A DNA stretch of 64,000 nucleotides, from assembly GCA_034231615.1 (NCBI GenBank), contig CM067312.1:627501-691500 (forward strand). The letters run 5' to 3'. Below, piece after piece: positions 56,827 through 64,000 of this stretch. This stretch comes from Meghimatium bilineatum (Eukaryota; Mollusca; Gastropoda; Stylommatophora; Philomycidae). How positions within the stretch are numbered: position 1 is the first letter of the stretch; each line of letters starts with the position of its first letter. The notes under the pieces were generated by a model. It had not been told where the DNA came from. It was given only the letters and a program-made list of their open reading frames with translations, and ran no database searches. A program made the position numbers and the translations under genes.

Positions 56827-57534
56827 TTATATCTTGCTGACCTCCGCCTCAGCTTGAATAATCTGAAGTCTAGACTCGATATCAAACTGATCTTCTATGG
56901 TCTCCGCATCCTCTTCCTCCATAATGACATGGCTTCTTCTTCTTCCTGCAGATTTCTCAATAAAGCTGTGATAAGATGTCCGACCACTTTCTGATACACA
57001 TCTCGAACGTCCGTTAAATGAAATGTTATCAATGCCTTGACTGGGGCCATATCTATCGTAGGTTCTTGGCACTCTTACCGGCGATTCATCCACAGACTTT
57101 GACCTGCCATCTTTAGTCACCGTTCCAGAGTTTTTTAGCTCAGGTTTGTGCCGTTGGAACGTATGTATGTCTGGTTGACTATGTGACATGAGTACAGTAA
57201 CTGATCGGCGCCGTGATCCTGTAGGTATTGGTGCATTACGAGAGCTGCGTCTGGCACTGTTGTTGCGGGAGTGTCTGGGAATTTCACTGCAATAATTAGC
57301 TTGTGAAGTACTACGCTGGAGGTGGCAGACAAGACTTCCCTGGTAGACTTGAGAAGAATCCAACAATCTGACCTCGCACTCGCTACTTATGATAGTGTTC
57401 AGTTTTGTTTGGTCAAGGTCAGAGTTATGGTCGTTGGGATGTGGTTCGTCCTGTGAAATTAGTAAGCAAAGGTTAGGAGCTATGCTCTGTCCGTGTCGAC
57501 GGCGACGAGGCTCCTCAACAAATGCAGGCTCACC
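56827..57534 (-). CDS. Unknown gene, last exon (C-terminal 235 residues)
   Basis: Minus-strand acceptor TTTTTCCCCAG|GGTGAG is followed by an open frame to TAA at 56829-56827. Phase 0, fitting the donor at 60961. A second acceptor inside (TACTAATTTCACAG, exon start 57450) is also in phase and would shorten the exon by exactly 28 codons. The sequence is basic and Ser/Arg-rich with likely kinase sites (EEPRRRRHGQS, NSARRSSRN, GSRRRSVTVL, AGRRRSHVIM). The end is acidic and helical (EEEDAETIEDQFDIESRLQI). No domain known to me; probably a disordered cytoplasmic tail. Non-repetitive composition and consistent phases argue for a real gene. Confidence 0.75.
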   Translation of the reverse strand, partial: GEPAFVEEPRRRRHGQSIAPNLCLLISQDEPHPNDHNSDLDQTKLNTIISSECEVRLLDSSQVYQGSLVCHLQRSTSQANYCSEIPRHSRNNSARRSSRNAPIPTGSRRRSVTVLMSHSQPDIHTFQRHKPELKNSGTVTKDGRSKSVDESPVRVPRTYDRYGPSQGIDNISFNGRSRCVSESGRTSYHSFIEKSAGRRRSHVIMEEEDAETIEDQFDIESRLQIIQAEAEVSKI

Positions 57535-57589
57535 CTGGGGAAAAACGTATTAATTACATAATAAGCAAATGTGTTCCAATATCAAAAAC

Positions 57590-57930
57590 ACCCTATCAGG
57601 AAAGTACACGATTTCAAACACCCCATCAGGCAAATACGTGATTTCAAACACCCCATCAGGCAAATACGTGATTTCAAACACCCCATCAGGCAAATACGTG
57701 ATTTCAAACACCCCATCAGGCAAATACGTGGTTTCAAACACCACATCAGGCAAATACGTGATTTCAAACACCCCCATCAGGCAAATACGTGATTTCAAAC
57801 ACCCCATCAGGCAAATACCTGGTTTCAAACACCCCATCAGGCAAATACGTGGTTTCAAATATTCAAACGAGCAAATAAATGATTTCGAACATTCAAACAA
57901 GTAAATAAATGATTTCGAACATTCCAACAA
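57590..57930. repeat. 30-bp minisatellite, about 10 copies, in intron
   Basis: Core CAGGCAAATACGTGATTTCA followed by AACACCCCAT. The last copies are diverged (AAATAAATGATTTCGAACAT). Lies 56 bp upstream of the last exon of the minus-strand gene. Open on both strands. Confidence 0.95.
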
Positions 57931-58129
57931 GTACAAATAAGTGCTTTAATGTATTACATTAGGAAAATTATGTATTCCATATATCAAACGTGAATTTTGA
58001 TCCAAACAAAATCCAGGGGAGAATAATAAAAAAAAAAGACTTTCATTCCCATAATATAACATTAAGTCTGGACGCAACGCCATCTTGCAAAATTGAAACG
58101 TTCAAGATAAGAAATGATATTCTTCTCAG

Positions 58130-58300
58130 CAATCTCAAAGTGTCACATGGATTTGTCTACCTGGCCATGCGGTAGTCAGAGGGAACGATATAACTGATGC
58201 ACTGGCGGGCAATACTATAATGGATGCAATTATAAGAAATGAGATTCGTTAATTAGGCAAGTTAAGAAAGTGCTACAAAAGTAATGACGAGAAGACTTAC
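58130..58300 (+). pseudogene. LINE RNase H fragment
   Basis: Reads VTWICLPGHAVVRGND (58141-58188), then a shifted DALAGNTIMDAIIRNEIR. It is the GHAGVRGNE-DxLAG block of an RNase H LINE, on the plus strand. It appears to be the upstream part of the LINE whose C-terminus is at 59750-60280. Confidence 0.7.
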
Positions 58301-58308
58301 AAGAGACT

Positions 58309-58385
58309 AGGTGGTCTCGTTAGCGTAGTGGTTAAGCAATTCACTTTGTGTCCAAGAGATCACGGGTTCTAATCCGACTCGTGTT
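58309..58385 (+). mobile_element. tRNA-derived SINE head or tRNA pseudogene
   Basis: GGTGGTCTCGTTAGCGTAGT followed by GGTTAAGC (A-box-like) and, about 30 bp later, CACGGGTTCTAATCCGACTCG (B box GGTTCTAATCC). It resembles the GTCTCGTTAGCGTAGTGGTTA start of His/Glu/Val-type tRNAs but lacks a clean cloverleaf. Inserted in LINE sequence. Confidence 0.7.
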
Positions 58386-58800
58386 GTTTTGTTTGTTATG
58401 CGTGGATCTTTTCTGAGAACTTATCGATTATCCCTTGAAGCTACTGAGCTACGTGCTATGATTGGTACTCTCAGCAGACGATGTGCCGTTTCAATGAGAG
58501 TTATGGTGTACATATAAGAAACTGAGCACAGTGAATAGCCTCTAAGACTTTTGAACTCAACCTTTTTTTTAGAGATAATGTTTATGTTCACAGAGTGATA
58601 GAAATAGGAATAACCAAGGAGAGAAGAAGAAAATCTCTCCTCTATATCTGAACGCATAACCAACACTTGACCACTACACTCATCATGTAGCTGGTCATAA
58701 ACAAATGTAGCACTTAAACAGAGGATCACATCAGGTAGCTGGTCATAAACAAATGTAGCACTTAAACAGAGGATCGCATCAATTATAAATCCAACACAAA
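58386..58800. other. SINE body and short duplication
   Basis: Unique sequence with a 47-bp direct repeat (CATCAGGTAGCTGGTCATAA at 58727, near copy at 58681), each containing GTAGCACTTAAACAGAGGAT. No gene. Confidence 0.45.
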
Positions 58801-58839
58801 CACAGGACGGCTACCAAATTATTAACAGAACAAGCTGTC

Positions 58840-59745
58840 ATTCTTAACCTCAGAACAAGCTGTCATTCTTAACCTCAGAACAAGCTGTCATTCTTAACCT
58901 CAGAACAAGCTGTCATTCTTAACCTCAGAACAAGCTGTCATTCTTAACCTCAGAACAAGCTGTCATTCTTAAACTCAGAACAAGCTGTCATTCTTAACCT
59001 CAGAACAGGCACAACCGACACCGCTGTCATATTAACAGAACAAGCTGTCATTCTTAACCTCAGAACAAGCTGTCATTCTTAACCTCAGAACAAGTTGTCA
59101 TTCTTAACATCAGAACAAGCTGTCATTCTTAACCTCAGAACAAGTTGTCATTCTTAACCTCCGAACAAGCTGTCATTCTTAACCTCAGAACAAGCTGTCA
59201 TTCTTAACCTCAGAACAAGCTGTCATTCTTAACCTCAGAACAAGCTGTCATTCTTAACCTCAGAACAGGCACAACCGACACCGCTGTCATATTAACAAAA
59301 CAAGCTGTCATTCTTAACCTCAGAACAAGCTGTCATTCTTAACCTCAGAACAAGCTGTCATTCTTAACCTCAGAACAAGCTGTCATTCTTAACCTCAGAA
59401 CAAGCTGTCATTCTTAACCTCAGAACAAGCTGTCATTCTTAACCTCAGAACAAGCTGTCATTCTTAACCTCAGAACAAGTTGTCATTCTTAACCTCCGAA
59501 CAAGCTGTCATTCTTAACCTCCGAACAAGCTGTCATTCTTAACCTCAGAACAAGCTGTCATTCTTAACCTCAGAACAAGTTGTCATTCTTAACCTCCGAA
59601 CAAGCTGTCATTCTTAACCTCCGAACAAGCTGTCATTCTTAACCTCAGAACAAGCTGTCATTCTTAACCTCAGAACAAGTTGTCATTCTTAACCTCAGAA
59701 CAAGCTGTCATTCTTAACTATAGAACAGGCACAACCGACACCGCA
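58840..59745. repeat. 25-bp minisatellite derived from LINE coding sequence
   Basis: Unit CAAGCTGTCATTCTTAACCT plus CAGAA, about 35 copies. Three higher-order breaks with CAGGCACAACCGACACCGC and GTCATATTAACA (59006, 59269, 59728) are the next part of the LINE (RTGTTDT), so whole blocks of about 260-450 bp were also duplicated. In frame the unit reads EQAVILNLRT. Confidence 0.95.
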
Positions 59746-59869
59746 GTCATATTTACACAAACATCAAAATTGGCAACACAGCCATGTGTACATGTGAACA
59801 AGCACCTCAGACAACAGAGCATGTTCTCCATGAATGTCAGCAATATGAAATGCTGAAGAAAATACACTC

Positions 59870-60205
59870 ACCGAAATAAACAACAGTGAAATAAACAACA
59901 GTGAAAGAAACAACAGTGAAAGAAACAACAGTGAAAGAAACAACAGTGAAAGAAACAACAGTGAAATAAACAACAGTGAAATAAACAACAGTGGAAGAAA
60001 CAACAGTGAAAGAAACAACAGTGGAAGAAACAACAGTGGAAGAAACAACAGTGGAAGAAACAACAGTGGAAGAAACAACAGTGGAATAAACAACAGTGGA
60101 AGAAACAACAGTGGAAGAAACAACAGTGGAAGAAACAACAGTGGAAGAAACAACAGTGGAAGAAACAACAGTGGAAGAAACAACAGTGGAAGAAACAACA
60201 GTGGA
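59870..60205. repeat. 15-bp minisatellite derived from LINE coding sequence
   Basis: Unit CAGTGGAAGAAACAA, about 22 copies. The left copies read GTGAAATAAACAA or GTGAAAGAAACAA. It encodes TVEET repeats in the LINE frame and merges at its right end into EEKLYG of the LINE. Minus strand reads as a Leu-rich artefact. Confidence 0.97.
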
Positions 60206-60280
60206 AGAAAAACTCTACGGACTCTGGACGAGTTACAGGATATTGTCAAGTTTACACAAGAGATAAAACTTCCGATATAA

Positions 60281-60784
60281 GCACATTCGAGGCGAACGAA
60301 AGAAATAGATGAACTTACACACTGAGCTTACGCACGTTTAGATGATTGATGTATGGGAGAGTTGAGCTTCTAGAGGAATGTCAGACACAGTACCATGTAT
60401 GCAGCTTGGTAATCAAACATAAAGAATCACTTAATATTTCTCTCACTTCAGGGAAGGACAAACTTGTGGATAATAAATATCTCACTTAAGAGAAGGACAA
60501 ACTTGTGGATAATCAATATCTCACTTCAGGGAAGGAAGAACTCGTGGATAACCGTATCATCCAATGGGAGATGATTGCTTATTCGTCTGATTGAAACCTG
60601 GGACCAGCTAGGATCTGCCAGCCATGTATGAACTTATTCGATGGATTTCCAACAATAAACATCTAGTGTTTAATTCAGTGAGGACGCACTTAATTTCGAC
60701 ACATAACAAATTCAATCAGGTCGGCGAGATGACAAGGAGACACTATGGCGACTGTTTATTGCTGTCGGTTAGTTAGGTGTTATC
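60281..60784. other. Spacer, intron of the minus-strand gene
   Basis: Three copies of a 40-bp unit (CTCACTTCAGGGAAGGACAA with ACTTGTGGATAA) at 60440-60550; otherwise unique. Confidence 0.5.
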
Positions 60785-60900
60785 ATTGATTCTCAGAACA
60801 TGTCTATCATTGATTCTCGGAACATGTCTATAATTGATTCTAAGATCATGTCTATAATTAATTATAAGAACATGTCTATCATTGATTCTCAGAACATGAA
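60785..60900. repeat. 24-bp repeat, about 5 copies
   Basis: Core AACATGTCTATCATTGATTC followed by TCAG or TCGG, one copy AT-richer. Confidence 0.93.
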
Positions 60901-60960
60901 ACATGTACATCACTTTACAGTGACATCTACTTGGTTGTCAATCTGTGTACATGAACGTAC

Positions 60961-61095
60961 CTGCACAGTGACATCCACATGGTTGTCCAGCTGTTTGCTG
61001 CTTATTTCCAAAATAGCTGGTTGACTTTCTAACTGATGCCAGGACGAAGATCGGGTCAAGACAGGTACTGGTTGAGTCACATGTACAGCTGGTTG
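60961..61095 (-). CDS. Unknown gene, internal exon of 45 codons
   Basis: Minus strand: acceptor TTTATTTCATAG|CAACC and donor GTGCAG|GTACGT enclose exactly 135 bp, phase 0 at both ends. Encodes QPAVHVTQPVPVLTRSSSWH followed by QLESQPAILEISSKQL and ends DVTVQ. The length, strong splice sites and matching phase with 61982 upstream and 57534 downstream support a genuine exon. A near-copy of its 3' splice region (CACATGTACAGCTGGTTGCT on plus, 61079-61098) recurs at 61137-61156, so the acceptor area was duplicated. No domain known. Confidence 0.75.
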
Positions 61096-61239
61096 CTATG
61101 AAATAAATACATTTATGACATGTTGTACTGTGGAGTCACATGTACAGCTGGTTGCTATGATATAAATACATTTATTACATGTTTTACAGGTGACACAATG
61201 ATAATCAGCGCAATTATAGAAGAACAGGTGCTAAACATA

Positions 61240-61540
61240 AACATACACGTAGAGATACTACAACAAGGAGAACATTACTTGTATCTTAAAAATGTAGAGA
61301 TACTACAACAAGGTAAGCATTACTTTATCTTAGAAATGTGGAGATACTACAACAAGGTAAACATTACTTTATCTTAGAAATGTGGAGATACTACAACAAG
61401 GTAAACATTACTTTATCTTAGAAATGTGGAGATACTACAACAAGGAGAACATTACTTGTATCTTAGAAATGTAGAGATACTACAACAAGGTAAACATTAC
61501 TTTATCTTAGAAATGTGGAGATACTACAACATGTAGAACA
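61240..61540. repeat. 44-bp minisatellite, about 6 copies, in intron
   Basis: Core GAGATACTACAACAAGGTAA followed by ACATTACTTTATCTTAGAAATGTG (in two parts). The first copies vary (GGAGAACATTACTTGTATC). A second short array with CTACAACATGTAGAACATTA follows to 61650. Confidence 0.94.
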
Positions 61541-61744
61541 TTATTATAATATACTAGATGGAGATATAATACACTACAACATGTAGAACATTATTCTAAT
61601 ATTCTAGATGGAGATATAATACACTACAACATGTAGAACATTATTCTAGTACTAACACACATCACAGTAACAATGATACTTTTAACTCATAAATGCCACA
61701 TTTATATTTCCTGTTCATATACATTATATGCTCATACAATGACA

Positions 61745-61838
61745 TGGCATGTCACATGACACGTGCACAAACACGCACACACCCACACGCTCACATGCAC
61801 GCACGCACGTGCGCGTGCACACACACACACACACATAT
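61745..61838. repeat. CA-rich microsatellite
   Basis: Mixed (CA)n with CGCACGCACGTGCGCGTGCA at about 61800-61820, then pure (CA)n. It has a small potential Z-DNA segment. Confidence 0.9.
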
Positions 61839-61981
61839 TCTCACAAGATTCAGCACACAATATATTTCAGATTCAAACAGTTGACAATTTCTGACATCCA
61901 ACATTGTGTTCGATTAGATTTCATGAGTGCAACAAACACATGATGATATTGTATACATGAGTCAAGATGAACGCCACCTAC

Positions 61982-62151
61982 CGATCTTTGTCTGCACAGT
62001 TTGTTCTCTGTCCAGGCATGATCAGTCTGGGTACTCATGTCACATGTCACCACCTCCTTGGCAGCTCGCTTGACAATAATGACATCATGATATTCACCCT
62101 GAGTCAGGTAAAGTGGGAACCGCTTCTGTTTTCCAAGCTTATCCAAGGAAA
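61982..62151 (-). CDS. Unknown gene, internal exon of 170 bp
   Basis: Minus strand: acceptor TTGTGTTTTCTAG|TTTCC and donor AGATCG|GTAGGT. Two bases complete a codon started in the upstream exon (which leaves one G, giving Val), then 56 codons and phase 0 at the end. Encodes SLDKLGKQKRFPLYLTQGEY, HDVIIVKRAAKEVVTCDMST and QTDHAWTENKLCRQRS. The STQTD segment resembles the TQT core bound by dynein light chain LC8, although the usual basic residue before it is replaced. No family recognised. Confidence 0.8.
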
Positions 62152-62155
62152 CTAG

Positions 62156-62929
62156 AAAACACAAGAACAGAATCTCGACGGTTATTGAAATTTTATGCGG
62201 TAACATGAGTGTTTATATGTTCACATCTTACTGATATAACACAGCTGATCATAACATAATATGAAATAACTATAATAATATGTATGCAAGAAGGCCAGTG
62301 GGTCCGCGATAGACCAATGATGAGATGTAAAGATATCTTCATATCTTCAATTTCTCCATAGACCTCACAAACTAGTAAAATACAGCAAAAACCGCGGCTG
62401 CCCGGAGGCAGAAACTGCGAGCGACAGCGACGTTGTTTGGCAACACTGTCATACAAGATATGCACGGGTTAAGAGGAAAATTAAAGCAAAAATCTTCTAT
62501 TGCTGCGACATGTTGGTAAATATTTCCATTTCTGAGTTGTTCTTCTATTGCTGTGGCAAGATGGCTTCGTTTCCATTCCTCAGTTGTTGTCTTCAGTTGG
62601 TGTGAAATGATCGCTTCATCGTTTCAATTCCTGGCAGTTGTTCTTCTTCTTTTTGTGTGACATGATGGCTTCAAGGTTTCCATTTTTCAGTTGTTGTTCT
62701 TCTGTTGGTGTGAAATGATCGCTTCAACGTTTCCATATATCGTAATTTAATATAACATAACATAGCAGTGTATTATAACATAATCTAACATAGCATTACA
62801 GTTTATCATAAAAATTATAGCAGACTATATAATATAACATTGCATAATATAGCTTGATTAAAAATTGTATAATATAACATTGCATAATATAAAATATCCC
62901 ATAACAAATCTCCAAGTAGAATTCATTTT
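62156..62929. other. Intron sequence of the minus-strand gene
   Basis: Includes four to five imperfect copies of a TTCAGTTGTTGTTCTTCTGT / GTGTGAAATGATCGCTTCA word (62515-62740) and an AT-rich ATAACATTGCATAATATA repeat (62745-62895). The higher-GC patch at 62390-62470 (CAACACTGTCATACAAGATA) may be an old interspersed repeat. Confidence 0.45.
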
Positions 62930-63205
62930 CATTGGGCAGTGCATTCAGCCGAAGTCTTCTGAATATGCTGCTTCAGTAGACGGTGCATTCAGCCGAAGTC
63001 TGTTCAATATGCTGCTTCAGTAGACGGTGCATTCAGCCGAAGTCTGCTGAATATACTGCTTCAATAGGCAGTGAATTCAGATGAATTCTCCTGAAAATGT
63101 CTCCTACATTCAGCTGAAGTCTCCTGAATATGCTGCTTCAATAGATGTTGCATTCATCCGAAGTCTCTTGAATGTGCTGTTTCAGTAATCAGTGCAATAA
63201 GATGA
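62930..63205. repeat. 44-bp minisatellite, about 6 copies
   Basis: Core GCATTCAGCCGAAGTCTGCT followed by GAATATGCTGCTTCAGTAGACGGT (shown in parts). The right copies are diverged. Confidence 0.92.
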
Positions 63206-63384
63206 AGTCTGCTGAATATCAGCGCAATTTCTGAGAAACCATCCAACTGCATGTAGGAACTAAGAGCAAGTTGACCCCATTTCCTGGGATCAACGACAGT
63301 AACAACAACATTTCAAACTTAACAAATAAGAATGTTTCCTGTTGAATTGTATCACAAATTGTAAACAAAGCAGAGATGGGAGAA

Positions 63385-63518
63385 TAGCATGGAAACATAA
63401 CATTACAAAAATAGCATGGAAACATAACATCACAAAAATAGCATGGAAACATAACATTACAAAAACAGCATGGAAACATAACATCACAAAAATAGCATGG
63501 AAACATAACATCACAAAC
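63385..63518. repeat. 27-bp minisatellite, about 5 copies
   Basis: Core AGCATGGAAACATAACATCA followed by CAAAAAT. Open on both strands because 27 is a multiple of three. Confidence 0.96.
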
Positions 63519-63599
63519 ATGGGCATATCTAGATTATTGCTCATTCCTCCACATTATTGATGATGGAAATCAGTGGAGGAATCTGTTTGTTGATAAATC

Positions 63600-63752
63600 T
63601 AATGTTGTACCTAGCGTCCCTGACTCTGTGTGTTGATACAACCAATTGTGTACCCCTACGTCCCTGACTCTATGTTGATACTGTCAATGTTGTACCCCTA
63701 CGACCCTGACTCTATGTTGATACTGTCAATGCTGTATCCCTACTACCCTGAC
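63600..63752. repeat. About 41-44 bp repeat, 3.5 copies
   Basis: Core CCCTGACTCTATGTTGATAC followed by TGTCAATGTTGTACCCCTAC. Confidence 0.9.
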
Positions 63753-63930
63753 TGGTTACCGATTGATATATTTGGGGTAATGTGACTGACTAGAGAATCA
63801 AAGATTGAAATGTTCCGTACACAGAAGTTGATTGAGGATCACACAGGCAAGCAGATAAACACATCCACACACGGGCAAGCAGGTAAACACATCCACACAC
63901 ATGTACATCCTGTTACATCTATCACATTAC

Positions 63931-64000
63931 CTGAGGATATGTCACACTGTGGGTTACTGTATGCGTGATTGAGAATAGCCTTGTGTCTCATATCCAATGG
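63931..64000 (-). CDS. Unknown gene, exon cut by the window edge
   Basis: Minus strand from the window end: PLDMRHKAILNHAYSNPQCD then ISS and one extra base, ending ATCCTCAG|GTAATG, a good donor. The leftover G joins TT of the exon at 62151 to give Val, so the phases agree. The 5' part lies outside the window. Other frames of this stretch contain stops. Confidence 0.7.

Larger units (their letters stand above)
58800..60280 (+). pseudogene. LINE C-terminus hosting two minisatellites
   Basis: The reading order is LLTEQAVILNLRT (58815 onward, amplified), TSKIGNTAMCTCEQAPQTTE and HVLHECQQYEMLKK (59762-59862, zinc-knuckle C-x-C...H...C), then TTVEE (amplified, 59870-60205), EKLYG and, after one frameshift, LDELQDIVKFTQEIKLPI with its TAA at 60278. 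This is the standard C-terminal series of an RNase H LINE (EQ-VILxLRTGHNR, CxCG-xPQTxEHVL, TTVxxKLYGxxxDL). Two of its segments have expanded into arrays of about 900 and 335 bp while the remainder stayed single copy. Confidence 0.8.

Noticed and set aside
59764-60249. Minus-strand Leu/Phe-rich ORF resembling a membrane protein
   Set aside because: Antisense of the 15-bp LINE-derived array.
63219-63310. Possible extra exon of the minus-strand gene (frame WGQLALSSYMQLDGFSEIAL)
   Set aside because: Acceptor-like GATCCCAG exists, but the phase does not fit the exons at 63931 and 62151 and no donor follows in frame.

Overview
This window is eukaryotic, AT-rich nuclear DNA from a bilaterian animal. 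It holds spliced genes with GT/AG introns, non-LTR retrotransposon and Penelope-like relics, tRNA-derived SINE heads, DNA-transposon MITEs and an extraordinary number of tandem repeats. The best taxonomic handle is the ParaHox homeobox gene Gsx. With this repeat load a lophotrochozoan, perhaps a mollusc, is my best guess, but that is inference. There is no sign of prokaryotic organisation, and nearly all long open frames in the window are artefacts of tandem repeats whose unit length is a multiple of three.

Genes. (1) Gsx on the + strand: exon 1 at 15873-16437 and exon 2 at 22620-23257. The splice phases match and give a 400-residue protein with a SNAG-like N-terminus, a His run, a Cys motif and a complete homeodomain. 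A promoter-like stretch (CCAAT box, GC box, TATA-like box) lies at 14780-15310. The 6.2 kb intron holds two copies of a foldback MITE family, a LINE fragment and many minisatellites. (2) An unidentified gene on the - strand, seen as its last four exons: 64000-63931 (cut by the window edge), 62151-61982, 61095-60961 and 57534-56827. All junctions are phase-compatible. It encodes at least 360 residues of basic, Ser/Arg-rich, probably disordered C-terminal region with an acidic end. (3) A possible isolated terminal exon at about 35173-35387 on the + strand.

Mobile elements. Non-LTR relics recur throughout (535-935, 6300-8420, 10022-10900, 11950-12470, 16505-16860, 25062-25640, 27640-28550, 34427-34780, 37100-39110, 41270-42400, 43860-44490, 47090-47260, 47860-48640, 56335-56520, 58130-60280). 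All are broken by stops or frameshifts. A Penelope-like GIY-YIG relic lies at 40187-40830, with related fragments at 6935-7326 and about 10504-10725. Several insertions can be dated relative to each other: a retroposon with an 11-bp target-site duplication inside a LINE RNase H domain (37481-38709), a hAT-like MITE with an 8-bp duplication inside a minisatellite (34048-34213), and a GAA-tailed retroposon inside another minisatellite (5504-5665).

Tandem repeats. I count about 60 separate arrays with almost as many unrelated units (9 to 63 bp), together covering a very large part of the window. The largest are 53930-56235 (17/18 bp), 44505-46530 (26 bp), 28655-30165 (about 20 bp), 30355-31845 (32 bp), 12895-14265 (46 bp), 3365-4460 (21 bp), 58840-59745 (25 bp) and 36080-36944 (24 bp). 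The most interesting general observation is that at least three arrays (58840-59745, 59870-60205, 27800-28395) are amplified pieces of LINE coding sequence, with the rest of the LINE frame still readable on both sides. This suggests that minisatellites are being born in situ from dead retrotransposons around a ParaHox gene.
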